60,461 nt of DNA from Methanobacteriota archaeon (GTDB taxonomy: Archaea > Thermoplasmatota > Poseidoniia > Poseidoniales > Thalassarchaeaceae), in NCBI GenBank assembly GCA_011523055.1, contig WTHQ01000025.1, positions 1 to 60,461 on the forward strand, given 5' to 3'. The notes under the pieces were generated by a model, which saw only the letters and a list, made by a program, of their open reading frames with translations, did no database searches and was not told the DNA's origin. This document shows, one piece after another, positions 40,270-48,747 of this stretch (position 1 is the first letter of the stretch; each line of letters starts with the position of its first letter). The position numbers and the translations under genes are program-made.

Positions 40270-41259
40270 GGCCTCCTTCGTCAGGAGCGATATCGATGAG
40301 GCAATCTCATCATCCAGATTGAGGTCCCCATTTGAGAGGGATTCAGCGAATTCGGGGCTGGGGTCCCTGCCTATTCTGTCAAGGATGATTCTGGACTTGC
40401 TGGAGGAAGATCGATCGGGGTCGTGGATGGCTCTGAGGCAGACTTCCTCGACCAGCTTCCCCCTCCCCTTTCGCAATATCCTCACCAAAAGCTGGTCTGA
40501 CGACAGCTCCAAGACCAGGTCAACCACGGACTCATCCTCCATCCACGAGGAGTTTCGAAAGCCCTTGGTCAAGGCCGTTATGTCCCGCGCGGAAGTGCTT
40601 GCCATGTATCGTTGGACCCAATCCAAACCCAATGCATGAAGAGGGGACTCAATGATTGCCTTGGAGGCTTCCTCGACCCTCATATGGGTCTCCACGTATC
40701 CCTCGTACGCATCCTTGACGGAGGCATCGATACCCTTGTTCGCCATGTTCCTCGAGACCTCCGCGCGCACCGATGAAGCTGGGTCCGACATCATTGCGTG
40801 CAACCCTCGATCGTCGACCAAGCCCGCTTCGAAGAGGGAGTTGACGGCAATCCTTCTGACTGCGGCGTCAGTTGACTCCAATGCTAGTGTTGACTCACTT
40901 GGGTCTAGTCCCATGAGGCCCTTCCATGCGGCTATCCTGACTTTGAGGTCGTCGTCTTGCGCGAGAATGCCAAGAATTCCCTTTGGCGATCCGAGCCTAT
41001 TCGCCACCCTAGCAGCGAGCAGGCGCCTGTCTGGGATCTCACTTTTTGCCAATGACTGGACGATGCCCTCGTCCCGTCCATCGTACCACCTTTCTATGGC
41101 GATCATGGCCCGCTCAACGAACCAGTCATCCTGGTCATTGAGAAACGGTAGGAAGTGAGGGAGTGCCGATGGGTCTCCATCTTCGAAAAGCCTCCTGACG
41201 GCCTTCCGCCTCTGGCGGACGTCCTTGTCTCTCAGACGAGTGACCTCCTTGGAGAGCAT
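40243..41259 (-). CDS. HEAT-repeat protein of unknown function
   Basis: This protein of about 338 residues is built of helical repeats, with HEAT-like signatures such as 'RRKAVRRLFEDGDPSALPHFLPFLND', DLKVRIAAWKGLMGLD and DAAVRRIAVNSLFEAGL at about 30-residue spacing over the first two thirds. Such proteins are protein-binding scaffolds. No enzymatic motif is seen. The ATG at 41259 was used; a TTG at 41301 would add 14 residues. It is divergent from tRNA-Val(UAC), with an inverted repeat in the gap. Confidence 0.6.
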   Translation of the reverse strand: MLSKEVTRLRDKDVRQRRKAVRRLFEDGDPSALPHFLPFLNDQDDWFVERAMIAIERWYDGRDEGIVQSLAKSEIPDRRLLAARVANRLGSPKGILGILAQDDDLKVRIAAWKGLMGLDPSESTLALESTDAAVRRIAVNSLFEAGLVDDRGLHAMMSDPASSVRAEVSRNMANKGIDASVKDAYEGYVETHMRVEEASKAIIESPLHALGLDWVQRYMASTSARDITALTKGFRNSSWMEDESVVDLVLELSSDQLLVRILRKGRGKLVEEVCLRAIHDPDRSSSSKSRIILDRIGRDPSPEFAESLSNGDLNLDDEIASSISLLTKEALGSDSGGH

Positions 41260-41281
41260 GAACTTCCGAACGGGGGGTCCT

Positions 41282-41316
41282 GCTTGAACCCAATCGAACA
41301 ACCGAGTTGTTCAAGC
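41282..41316. promoter_or_regulatory. Inverted repeat between the HEAT-repeat gene and tRNA-Val(UAC)
   Basis: A perfect 7-base inverted repeat GAACAAC CGA GTTGTTC (41296-41312) is nested inside a wider one, GCTTGAA (41282-41288) with TTCAAGC (41310-41316). The two pairings compete for the same right arm. It could be an operator or a weak hairpin; no role is shown by sequence alone. Confidence 0.35.
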
Positions 41317-41338
41317 CATGTACCCTCTGCGAGGGACA

Positions 41339-41414
41339 GGGTCCGTGGTCTAGGGGTTATGACGTCGCTCTTACAAAGCGAAGATCGCAGGTTCAATTCC
41401 TGCCGGACCCACCA
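41339..41414 (+). tRNA. tRNA-Val(UAC) with encoded CCA
   Basis: The cloverleaf has acceptor GGGTCCG/CGGACCC, anticodon stem TCGCT/AGCGA around CTTACAA (anticodon TAC) and T-arm GCAGG TTCAATT CCTGC. The mature body is 41339-41411, with CCA at 41412-41414. The D-arm and T-arm are identical to those of the tRNA-Val(CAC) at 3735-3810. Confidence 0.95.
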
Positions 41415-41449
41415 TCAAGCCAATTAGTACAGGCCCACCACCGCGGTAC

Positions 41450-42118
41450 ATGGTCGAGGAGATCGCGGGGCTGGCATCCCGTATCGGCAGGAGGCTAAAG
41501 AAGCGAGGTTGGTCAATCTCAGTGGCTGAATCCTGCACTGGTGGGCTGATTTGCTCAACCTTCACCGACATATCCGGGAGCTCTGCCTGGTTCAAGCAGG
41601 GTTGGGTGGTTTACACAAACGAGTCCAAGATCTCTGAGGTAGATGTTTCCCCAACCGCGTTCGATGCCGACGGAGAAGGAGCGGTCTCCCACAAAGTAGC
41701 CCTGCAGATGGCACACGGGGCAAGGCACCATGCAGGCACTGAGGTAAGCCTCTCCATAACTGGGATAGCCGGTCCGACCGGTGGCACCGAGAGCAAGGAG
41801 GTAGGGTTGGTGTACGTGGCTGTCACAACACACGATGGGAGGTACATCGTCAGGAGGAACGACTTCGGCTCGAACGACAGAATCGAGAACAAGCGCTCAT
41901 TCGTGCAATTCGCCTTGAGGATGGTCTTGGAGATCCTAGATCATGCTGATGACATTGAGAGAAGGCGAAAGAGAGCCGAGGAGAGAAAACTCGAGGACGA
42001 GGACAGCGAATCTCCGGGAGAGGACGATTGGGAAGGGGCTGAGGAATGGGCCCCAAAGGGCACTAGCAGGGCAGAGCCCTCATCCGTCGACTTCTCAGTT
42101 GAAACGGATTGGGATTGA
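41450..42118 (+). CDS. pncC: Nicotinamide-nucleotide amidase PncC (CinA C-terminal domain)
   Basis: The first ~165 residues are a stand-alone CinA C-terminal domain: SVAESCTGGLICSTFTDISG with the catalytic serine region, 'GWVVYTNESKI', and SITGIAGPTGGTESKEVG. PncC deamidates nicotinamide mononucleotide to recycle NAD. A highly charged tail of about 55 residues (Glu/Arg/Lys runs, 'DEDSESPGEDDWEGAEE') is added at the C-terminus, which is not part of the family and is probably disordered. The DP1 gene starts 70 bases downstream. Confidence 0.85.
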   Translation: MVEEIAGLASRIGRRLKKRGWSISVAESCTGGLICSTFTDISGSSAWFKQGWVVYTNESKISEVDVSPTAFDADGEGAVSHKVALQMAHGARHHAGTEVSLSITGIAGPTGGTESKEVGLVYVAVTTHDGRYIVRRNDFGSNDRIENKRSFVQFALRMVLEILDHADDIERRRKRAEERKLEDEDSESPGEDDWEGAEEWAPKGTSRAEPSSVDFSVETDWD

Positions 42119-42188
42119 CTGTGGCGCTGGGGGGCAAACTCCATCACACCCGATAGCATGATGAGCGGCCCCCGGACTTCAACGACCC

Positions 42189-43811
42189 ATGGCCGTGGAC
42201 GACGGGGCTAACCTCAGTAGGGTGTTGATGTCACACGGGCTTCTCGTCAAGCGCTCCGCGATACCTGCCATCCAGTCTGTGGACGATCTTGACCGTTTAA
42301 TCCAAGATGCACTGGATAAGTCCATACGGCTCTTGGACGAGCCCACCGTGAGGGCTCTGATTCAATCGGGGCCCAATGCCGACCGCACATCAAGGACAGG
42401 CGACGATCCGCCAGCCTCCGCCCCAGAGGGGCAAATCGAGGTTGCAAGTGGTCAAGTTCGGGGCGACCGTGGCAGGACCATCGCCCCAATGGATGCTGTG
42501 GAGTTAGTCCAAGCCCCCAGGCCACATGGGCTGGACCATTACTCACTTGCGGACTTCCCGATGGAGGCCAAGGACGTGAGTTCCATGATAGACATCCACT
42601 TCGACATAACTGGGAACTCTGTCACAGAGGGGCGCCTCAGCGACATGCAATCCTGCTTCACCGACAGACTGTCGAAGATACGGAGGATGATCCTCGAGTC
42701 CGGCACCCTGTCGAGGAGGCCATCTAGAATTTCTGACGCTTGGAGGGAGAGGAAGGCGAGGAACTCCCCTGAGAGGGAAGTGACCGTGATCGGGCTGGTC
42801 GAGTTCAAGAGGTTCGGAAGGAACGGGGACATCCAATTCGCGCTGGAGGACGAGACTGGCTCCTTGGAGTGCGTGCTCTACTCCAAGCCCGAGTGGACAG
42901 AGACCCATCCGGTGAATGACGGATTGCTTGATGATGATGTAATCGGGGTGACGGGGTACTTCACAGAGAGCGGGAGACTGAGAGCCTCAGACATCCACCG
43001 TCCAGTGCTCGGCATCCACGACAAGGCGAGCTCAGGACGTGATGCTGCGATATCCGTCGCATTCCTGTCCGACATCCATGTCGGAAGCAAGACGTTCCTC
43101 GCCGCCCAATGGGAGAAGATGATCCAGTGGTTCAGGGAAGACCCCCTTGCTAGGACCATCAAGTACTTCGTGATGACCGGGGATGGCGTAGATGGCGTCG
43201 GGATCTACCCTGGTCAGGAGAGGCACCTCTCGATAACGGACCTGTACAAGCAATATGGGGAGCTGGCACGAATGATCGAGGAGCTCCCTGACTGGGTCGA
43301 TACAATCATCCTGCCTGGAAATCACGATGCAGTGCGCCCCGCTGAGCCACAGCCCGCATTGGACCCGGAGGTACAACAAGACTACTCAGACGTCACGTTC
43401 TCAGGCAACCCATCGGACTTCAGTCTGCATGGCGTGAGGGTTCTGGCATACCACGGCGTCAGCATCTCCGACTTCGTCTCCAGCCTGCGCTCAGTGAGCT
43501 TCGAGCACCCAGAGAGGGCTATGATGGCCATGTTGGAGAGGCGGCACCTCGCTCCCTCATGGGGGGGAAAGACCCCACTGTCCCCCGAGCCGGAGGACCA
43601 GATGGTCATCCAGACGGTTCCCGATATTTTCGTGACCGGTCATGTCCATGGGCATCATGCCAGCCAGTACAAGGGCACGCACATAATTCACAGCTCGACA
43701 TGGCAGAATCAGACCGATTACCAGCGAATGCTGGGATTCCAGCCCCTCCCATGCATACTTACGGTGGTGAATCTGGAAACCCACGCAGTCGCATCAATAC
43801 CATTCGTCTGA
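42189..43811 (+). CDS. polB: Family-D DNA polymerase small subunit DP1
   Basis: The 540-residue protein has an N-terminal helical region, an OB fold around residues 195-265 ('VTVIGLVEFKRFGRNGDIQF') and a C-terminal calcineurin-like phosphoesterase with FLSDIHVGSKTF, 'VMTGDGVDGVG', LPGNHDAVRPAEPQPAL, AYHGVSISDF and VTGHVHGHHASQYKG. All metal-binding motifs are intact, which agrees with active 3'-5' exonuclease in archaeal DP1. It is the partner of the large catalytic subunit DP2, which is not in the window. This is a strong euryarchaeal marker. Confidence 0.95.
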   Translation: MAVDDGANLSRVLMSHGLLVKRSAIPAIQSVDDLDRLIQDALDKSIRLLDEPTVRALIQSGPNADRTSRTGDDPPASAPEGQIEVASGQVRGDRGRTIAPMDAVELVQAPRPHGLDHYSLADFPMEAKDVSSMIDIHFDITGNSVTEGRLSDMQSCFTDRLSKIRRMILESGTLSRRPSRISDAWRERKARNSPEREVTVIGLVEFKRFGRNGDIQFALEDETGSLECVLYSKPEWTETHPVNDGLLDDDVIGVTGYFTESGRLRASDIHRPVLGIHDKASSGRDAAISVAFLSDIHVGSKTFLAAQWEKMIQWFREDPLARTIKYFVMTGDGVDGVGIYPGQERHLSITDLYKQYGELARMIEELPDWVDTIILPGNHDAVRPAEPQPALDPEVQQDYSDVTFSGNPSDFSLHGVRVLAYHGVSISDFVSSLRSVSFEHPERAMMAMLERRHLAPSWGGKTPLSPEPEDQMVIQTVPDIFVTGHVHGHHASQYKGTHIIHSSTWQNQTDYQRMLGFQPLPCILTVVNLETHAVASIPFV

Positions 43812-43812
43812 G

Positions 43813-44484
43813 TCAGAATCCCTCCCCTTCGAATAGCAGGGGCCAGATCGATCTCAAATCATTTGATTCTACAATGGGGACGGATGCGCTCTTGAAGGCG
43901 TCCAAGGACCAGCTTGCACTAGGGTTGAACCCTATGAATCTAGATCCCTCGATCCTCATCGAGATATCCGACCCTGAGTCCCCAACCGATATGATTTCCT
44001 CAGGCATCAGATCATTGATTCTCCGGAACTTCTCAACCGCAATTCCCTTCTCGAATGAGAGGACCCTCGAGGGAAGGGGGCCAACCATCCACCCGTCCTC
44101 ATCCCACTCGAACCCATTGGCAATCCAATCATCCACCTTCAACATCGAGGCGACCATTCCGACAAAAATGTCCACCCCCGAGGACACAATCGCCACTAGG
44201 ACGCCTCTCTTCTGCAGTTTTTCCACGACCTCCCGAGCCCCGCTCATCAGCCTGACGCCAGAGTAGCATCTCGCTATGTCGTCCTTGTGGATTCGTCCTC
44301 TCTTGCCCATCCACTTGGACACGTCATCTGCCATGAACTCGTCATCGTCGATCTCCCTATTCACGAATCTGGTGAACATCTCCTTGTTTTCCGTTCCGAA
44401 ACTCTCGTGAATCGATTGCCAGGACGAGCCATTGCTCGCGAGTACCCCGTCACAATCGAAAACAACTGCCATAGGACCAGCCAT
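43813..44484 (-). CDS. HAD-family phosphatase, SerB-like
   Basis: This protein of about 223 residues has HAD motif I VFDCDGVLASNG, motif II in IVSSGVDIFVG, a lysine before 'GIAVEKFRR', and motif III/IV SVGDSGSDISM. Its cap layout is like phosphoserine phosphatase, which could complete the serine route with SerC, but other HAD phosphatases look alike. The start is taken at the ATG 44484 (MAGPMAVVFDCDG); 44472 is possible. The gene is convergent with DP1 (1-base gap) and divergent from the MoaD-like gene. Confidence 0.75.
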   Translation of the reverse strand: MAGPMAVVFDCDGVLASNGSSWQSIHESFGTENKEMFTRFVNREIDDDEFMADDVSKWMGKRGRIHKDDIARCYSGVRLMSGAREVVEKLQKRGVLVAIVSSGVDIFVGMVASMLKVDDWIANGFEWDEDGWMVGPLPSRVLSFEKGIAVEKFRRINDLMPEEIISVGDSGSDISMRIEGSRFIGFNPSASWSLDAFKSASVPIVESNDLRSIWPLLFEGEGF

Positions 44485-44559
44485 GCATCCACGCGTAGCA
44501 GCATCCTTTTGCAATTTCCGACTTATGGATTTATTCAACTCCGATGTTGGGCTACTATC

Positions 44560-44814
44560 ATGGCGAATGACCTAGCAGTCAGGGTGACCATGGTTTTCTT
44601 CGGACAGCTGAAGGAGGTCATTGGCACTCCAACGATCGAAGCGACTCTCCCTCTGGGAGCCACAATCAGCGACTTAGTGGCGAGGTTCGAGATACCGATA
44701 GAGGACAACTCAAGGATAAGAATAGCCGTAGATGGGTCGATCGGTGCCAGCCTAGATGCGGAGTTGGAGGATGGATCGGAGATTGCCTTCCTGCCCCCGT
44801 CTTCTGGGGGGTGA
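44560..44814 (+). CDS. MoaD/SAMP-like ubiquitin-fold protein
   Basis: This 84-residue beta-grasp protein has the MoaD pattern: VTMVFFGQLKEVIG, 'LPLGATISDLVARF' and the closing ELEDGSEIAFLPPSSGG with a terminal Gly-Gly. It could be the small subunit of molybdopterin synthase or the archaeal modifier SAMP1. No moaE or E1-like gene is near. The ATG at 44560 starts the fold cleanly. Confidence 0.8.
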   Translation: MANDLAVRVTMVFFGQLKEVIGTPTIEATLPLGATISDLVARFEIPIEDNSRIRIAVDGSIGASLDAELEDGSEIAFLPPSSGG

Positions 44815-44864
44815 ACACGCAATTCTGCGAAGGGTTTGAGACGTAGAGCCCCCTCTTCCGCGAC

Positions 44865-45077
44865 ATGGCAGGCACACTTGGGGTGACGGAACTAGCGATC
44901 CTCGCGTTCATCGGAATGCTCTTTTTCGGCTCACAGCGGATTCCTGCCCTGTTCAGGAGCATGGGCCGGGCCAAGGGTGAGTTCCAACAGGGCCTCCGCG
45001 AGGGGCTTGTCGGCCCCTCTGAGACTGAGAGGGACCTTGACAGGGGCGGGATGACGGAATCCCACGCTGAGGAGTAA
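44865..45077 (+). CDS. tatA: Twin-arginine translocase TatA/E family protein
   Basis: This 70-residue protein has a single N-terminal hydrophobic helix (TELAILAFIGMLFFG) ending in the F-G hinge, then an amphipathic helix 'QRIPALFRSMGRAKGEFQQGL' (split RIPALFRSMGRAKGEF) and an acidic tail, the TatA layout. TatA oligomers form the pore for folded Tat substrates. No tatC is in the window. The secreted protein at 48782 carries a twin-arginine-like signal. Confidence 0.88.
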   Translation: MAGTLGVTELAILAFIGMLFFGSQRIPALFRSMGRAKGEFQQGLREGLVGPSETERDLDRGGMTESHAEE

Positions 45078-45548
45078 TCAAGATCTAACCAGACGGACCT
45101 TGGATCCACAATCGCCACATTCCTCGATTTTAGGATCAGGCCCCAAATCTCCCCATTCCCGCCTACAGCCCACACACTTGAGCTTCCATGTCCAGTTTGA
45201 GCTAATTCCATTCCCTGAGACTGTTGTCCAGGCCATCCCACTCGCCTCAGCGACGTTTTGAACACGATGGTCATCGGTCGCAATTTCGCAATCTTGCTCA
45301 AGACCAAGTGCCAGCACGTCGAGGTCCACGGGGGAAAGCCCTCCAAGATCGCCAGTTCTAGCCGCTATCTCTTCGATTTGCTTCAGGCCTTCCCTGCTCG
45401 GTGTCGCGACCCTGACATCTAGTTGGTCCAATAGAAGGTACGTTGCCGGGGCGTGCGTCTCAATTTCCCGCAACTGGGAGGACGAGATGGTGCAACCTCT
45501 GATTCGGTCATGGGGCCAGTGAATGAACCCCGCAGTGTCGATGATCAT
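45078..45548 (-). CDS. nob1: rRNA maturation endonuclease Nob1
   Basis: This protein of about 156 residues has an N-terminal PIN nuclease domain (MIIDTAGFIHWP first acidic residue; LSPVDLDVLALGLE; ATDDHRVQNVA) and a C-terminal zinc ribbon CVGC ... CGDC. That combination is archaeal Nob1, which cleaves the 3' end of 16S rRNA. The ATG at 45548 was preferred to 45560 because it starts right at the first PIN strand. It abuts tatA tail to tail without a gap. Confidence 0.88.
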   Translation of the reverse strand: MIIDTAGFIHWPHDRIRGCTISSSQLREIETHAPATYLLLDQLDVRVATPSREGLKQIEEIAARTGDLGGLSPVDLDVLALGLEQDCEIATDDHRVQNVAEASGMAWTTVSGNGISSNWTWKLKCVGCRREWGDLGPDPKIEECGDCGSKVRLVRS

Positions 45549-45643
45549 ACTGCAGCCCATGCCCGGGTAGGCACTCTAGCGTTTGACTACATTGGGTGTG
45601 ATGGGCAGGTAACGTTGATTCAGTGGGCTCAATTCGTGTGATC

Positions 45644-46261
45644 ATGGCGAGCGTTGTACCGCAGACCTGGATCGACTGGACAGTCACAACGGCTGAGTCC
45701 TTCGGGCTTGTCGGGCTATTCGTGGTCTCGGCCACAGAGTCAGCCATACAGCCCGTTCCACCAGACCTTATCTCATGGCCGATGGCGCTCGGGGCAGGCA
45801 GCCCCCTCGAGTTGATGGCCATCATTCTGGTAGTCACCCTCGGCTCTGTGCTTGGTTCGCTAGCAGGCTATTGGATCGGATCCGTGGCTGGAGACTACGT
45901 GCTCACAAGGTTCGCCAGTGAGCAGTCCATCGGACGCTTAGAGTGGATCATGGATCGATATGGCCCATTCGGAGTTTTCTTCGCCGCCCTCGGGCCGGTT
46001 CCCTACAAGGCAATTGCGTGGACTGCCGGTGCAGGATCCATGCCATTGGCCCCATTCCTGATCTCTGGGGCCGTGGGGAGGTTGTTGAGGTTCTCAATCC
46101 CAGCTGTGGCCATATATCTGTACGGGGATGCGGCCATTGATTGGTTTACCCCTATGAGGTTCCTGGTCATCTCCGTAGTCGGAGTCGTCTTGATGATTCC
46201 GTTCTTCAAGTGGATTAGGGCCTTCGACCCCTCGAGCGGAGAAGCAATGCGAACCGGTTAA
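45644..46261 (+). CDS. DedA/VTT-domain membrane protein (YqaA-like)
   Basis: This protein of about 205 residues has several hydrophobic segments and the VTT/DedA features: a re-entrant loop near 'ATESAIQPVPPDLISWPMA' (E-x4-P-x-P), the G-rich helix LGSVLGSLAGYWIG, and the second loop 'RYGPFGVFFAALGPVPYKAIAW'. DedA-type proteins act in lipid scrambling or undecaprenyl-phosphate flipping. The ATG at 45644 was chosen. It is followed by tRNA-Glu. Confidence 0.82.
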   Translation: MASVVPQTWIDWTVTTAESFGLVGLFVVSATESAIQPVPPDLISWPMALGAGSPLELMAIILVVTLGSVLGSLAGYWIGSVAGDYVLTRFASEQSIGRLEWIMDRYGPFGVFFAALGPVPYKAIAWTAGAGSMPLAPFLISGAVGRLLRFSIPAVAIYLYGDAAIDWFTPMRFLVISVVGVVLMIPFFKWIRAFDPSSGEAMRTG

Positions 46262-46288
46262 ACCGGAAACAGTTGACCGGAAGTCAAG

Positions 46289-46366
46289 GCTCGTGTGGTG
46301 TAGTTCGGTCCATCATGCCGCCCTTTCGAGGCGGCGACCCGGGTTCAAATCCCGGCACGAGCACCA
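46289..46366 (+). tRNA. tRNA-Glu(UUC) with encoded CCA
   Basis: The cloverleaf has acceptor GCTCGTG/CACGAGC, anticodon stem CCGCC/GGCGG around CTTTCGA (anticodon TTC), and T-arm CCGGG TTCAAAT CCCGG. The mature body is 46289-46363, followed by encoded CCA. Confidence 0.95.
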
Positions 46367-46439
46367 TTCCCGTCTTACCCATGGGGCAGTTAGACCAGGG
46401 AATGCGACGCTCTGCAGACATATCGAAAGCCACCAAGTG

Positions 46440-46450
46440 AAAAATTAATT
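46440..46450 (+). promoter_or_regulatory. Possible TATA box for the rhodanese-domain gene
   Basis: The A/T-only run AAAAATTAATT stands out in GC-rich surroundings. It is centred about 30 bases before the ATG at 46475, the distance expected for an archaeal leaderless or short-leader transcript. This supports the ATG at 46475 over the one at 46451. Confidence 0.4.
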
Positions 46451-46474
46451 ATGAATTGTAAGTTAGAACCTACC

Positions 46475-46795
46475 ATGGGCTTCCCCTCCTTCTTCAAGCC
46501 CAAGGGCGATGATCGATTGGCGACCTACCTCCAAGAGAACGCAATCATTCTGGATGTGAGGTCCAAACAAGAATTTTCGATGGGCCATGCCTCGGGATCA
46601 AGAAATGTCCCATTGGACCAGCTAAATCAATTCATCAAGAAAAACCGGGGGAAAGGCAGTCGCTACATCACATGTTGTGCAAGTGGCATCAGGAGCGGTA
46701 AGGCGGCGAGTAAATTGACAGACCATGGTATTGATGCAATAAATGGCGGGCCCTGGAAGAAGGTCCAGGCAGCGATTGAGAAGAGGTCAAAATAA
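46475..46795 (+). CDS. Rhodanese-like domain protein
   Basis: This protein of about 106 residues is a single rhodanese domain: 'NAIILDVRSKQEFSMGHASGSRNVPL' (split LDVRSKQEFSMGHASGS) and the active-site loop ITCCASGIRSGKAASKL, with cysteines at the catalytic position. Rhodaneses transfer sulfane sulfur. It is convergent with an ETHE1-like persulfide dioxygenase gene one base away, a pairing known in sulfide/persulfide handling. An ATG at 46451 would add 8 residues. Confidence 0.85.
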   Translation: MGFPSFFKPKGDDRLATYLQENAIILDVRSKQEFSMGHASGSRNVPLDQLNQFIKKNRGKGSRYITCCASGIRSGKAASKLTDHGIDAINGGPWKKVQAAIEKRSK

Positions 46796-46796
46796 C

Positions 46797-47498
46797 CTAT
46801 TCCCCAATGTAGTCGCACATGAGATTCGCTGGAACGGCGATGTCGATCATCCTAGGGTAACTCAGGTTGAGTTGGCTCATTATCCCGATGAACTCCTCCT
46901 CAGACTTCGACAATCTTGGGTTGAATTTCTTCTCCTCCCCCACAGTCGAATAGCTCCTGCCCTTGTAATCGTGGGCCGGGAATATCAGGCAACTGTCCGG
47001 CAGGGTGAAGATTTGCTCATGGACTGATTTGTACAGCATCCTCGAATCGCCCTCCTGGAAGTCTGTCCGCCCACAGCCTCTGATCAGAACGGCATCCCCC
47101 GTGAAGACAGCTACATCGTTATCCAGTACTAGTGATGAGCATCCATTGGTATGGCCGGGAGTGGCCCTAACCTCGAGGCTGTGGGATCCAAACCTTATGA
47201 CGTCGCCGTGATCGAAGTATCTGTCTGCCTTGGCGCCAGAGGTCGTCGATATCATCGACAAAGAACCAATTTTCTCCCTAAGGAGACGGGTCCCGGTTAT
47301 GTGGTCCGCATGACAATGGGTGTTAACTGCCATCCTAATGGTTAGATCCAGTTCTCTGATCAAACTGACGTCTCTGTCGACTTGTTCCTTTACAGGATCG
47401 ATAATGACCCCTTCCCTAGAGTCCGAATCGGCCAATAGATAGCTGTATGTGGAGGATCCCTTGTCGAAAAGCTGCCTGAAAATCAGGTCGCCCAACAT
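46797..47498 (-). CDS. MBL-fold hydrolase, ETHE1/persulfide dioxygenase-like
   Basis: The 233-residue metallo-beta-lactamase fold has metal motif [11 protein letters not shown], then '[15 protein letters not shown]', the ETHE1-diagnostic [17 protein letters not shown], and [17 protein letters not shown] with the following NPRL. ETHE1 enzymes use iron and oxygen to oxidise glutathione persulfide or related persulfides to sulfite. Its neighbour is a rhodanese domain. The ATG at 47498 fits the family start. Confidence 0.9.
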   Translation of the reverse strand: MLGDLIFRQLFDKGSSTYSYLLADSDSREGVIIDPVKEQVDRDVSLIRELDLTIRMAVNTHCHADHITGTRLLREKIGSLSMISTTSGAKADRYFDHGDVIRFGSHSLEVRATPGHTNGCSSLVLDNDVAVFTGDAVLIRGCGRTDFQEGDSRMLYKSVHEQIFTLPDSCLIFPAHDYKGRSYSTVGEEKKFNPRLSKSEEEFIGIMSQLNLSYPRMIDIAVPANLMCDYIGE

Positions 47499-47530
47499 GT
47501 GACAGGTCCTCGGATAATGCTTGAAGACCC

Positions 47531-47545
47531 TTTTGTATAGTATTT
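47531..47545 (-). promoter_or_regulatory. Possible TATA box for the ETHE1-like gene
   Basis: On the minus strand the sequence reads AAATACTATACAAAA, centred about 40 bases before the ATG at 47498, within an otherwise gene-free 93-base gap. It would place a transcription start about 12-15 bases upstream of the gene. Confidence 0.4.
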
Positions 47546-47591
47546 GTCTTCGCTTGGCTGCATTGCTTGGTTGTGCGACAACCTCCTCCTA

Positions 47592-48689
47592 TCAATTCCA
47601 CCAGTTGCCTTGCTCTTGGTCCGAATTCGATATCGCGGTTTTGATGAATTCAATCAAGGGCAACCAATTGTCTTCTAGGTCGAATCTAAGGTTTCGAACG
47701 GAATCTGAGCCAATCGATTCAGTGAGTTCAATCGTGTACCTCTCAACATCGATGACGTCCATGGAGACGCTCCGCCCTTCCTCCATTGAATCCTCAAAAT
47801 AAACCACTGCACGATTATCTGCTCTTTGAAGCAACTCTAGAATGTCGTTCATGTTCTTGATGGTGTGCGAGCCCCTTTTGCCATCTATTTCCACGACGAG
47901 GTCCTTGGAAGATCCATCGTACACATCTTGGGTGGCTTGCCTCATCAAATTGAGAACGCCCCCAAGTTGGCTTGAAGAAAACAACTCCTTGAAGCCCCTC
48001 CACTCCCAGTTCGGAGCCTCCCTCGCCTTGGCTCTGTTCGCGGCGGGTTGGATGTGATAGCCTATTTTCCAAAAGGCGAGGAAATAGGTGGTCAGGATAG
48101 TGATCAACACGAAGAAGAACGATGCTGCGAGAACCTCCTCCCAAACTGGCATGAAGCCCTTGATCATGACCGACTCCGATGGGTCGCCCGGATCCACGAA
48201 TATCGTAAGTGTTCTTCCAAGGGGGTACTCGGAGTACTCTGATGGGTCAAGATCGTCGATGAAAGTGTACCTATCTGAGGTGTAATTCTCTCGGCCCACT
48301 TGGTAGCTGTATGTCACCACCAGCCAATCCCTGGTACTGCAGGTATCATAGCCCAATGATTCGTCATAGCTGCAACTCGTCTCCGACTCGATTTCCGACT
48401 GAATCACTGTTGCCTCCGATTCCGACCAGTTACTTGTTCCCAATTGGTCGATTATTCCCCCTGCGCTTATAAGGAAAATTAACATCAAAACCAAGGAGAT
48501 GGGAATAAGTATCCTGCCATACCAAGCGAATATCTGTTTGATTCCGATAACTGGGATTACTGGCGGCTCCCTGATGAGTTTGATGACCCCTTTAGGACCC
48601 CCTGGTGCCAGGATTAGTGAGGCGACCGCGATGAGAACCGTCAATATGCCGAGAATCTCAAGGATATCGAGAACCGTGTCTAGTAGCAT
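47592..48689 (-). CDS. DUF3592-like membrane protein
   Basis: This protein of about 365 residues has N-terminal membrane helices (about 1-25 and 55-80), then an extracytoplasmic beta segment of the DUF3592 kind (WSESEATVIQSEIE ... 'DWLVVTYSYQVGRENYTSDRYTF' ... IFVDPGDPSESVMI), another helix (about 195-220) and a cytoplasmic C-terminal domain of about 130 residues not recognised. The function is unknown. The ATG at 48689 (MLLDTVLDILEILG) was chosen over 48773, which lies almost at the divergent gene's start. Confidence 0.65.
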   Translation of the reverse strand: MLLDTVLDILEILGILTVLIAVASLILAPGGPKGVIKLIREPPVIPVIGIKQIFAWYGRILIPISLVLMLIFLISAGGIIDQLGTSNWSESEATVIQSEIESETSCSYDESLGYDTCSTRDWLVVTYSYQVGRENYTSDRYTFIDDLDPSEYSEYPLGRTLTIFVDPGDPSESVMIKGFMPVWEEVLAASFFFVLITILTTYFLAFWKIGYHIQPAANRAKAREAPNWEWRGFKELFSSSQLGGVLNLMRQATQDVYDGSSKDLVVEIDGKRGSHTIKNMNDILELLQRADNRAVVYFEDSMEEGRSVSMDVIDVERYTIELTESIGSDSVRNLRFDLEDNWLPLIEFIKTAISNSDQEQGNWWN

Positions 48690-48747
48690 GATCGGACGGC
48701 ACCTGCCCCGTAGATCATGTTGTCCCCGTTTCTGGCCCGATAACGGC

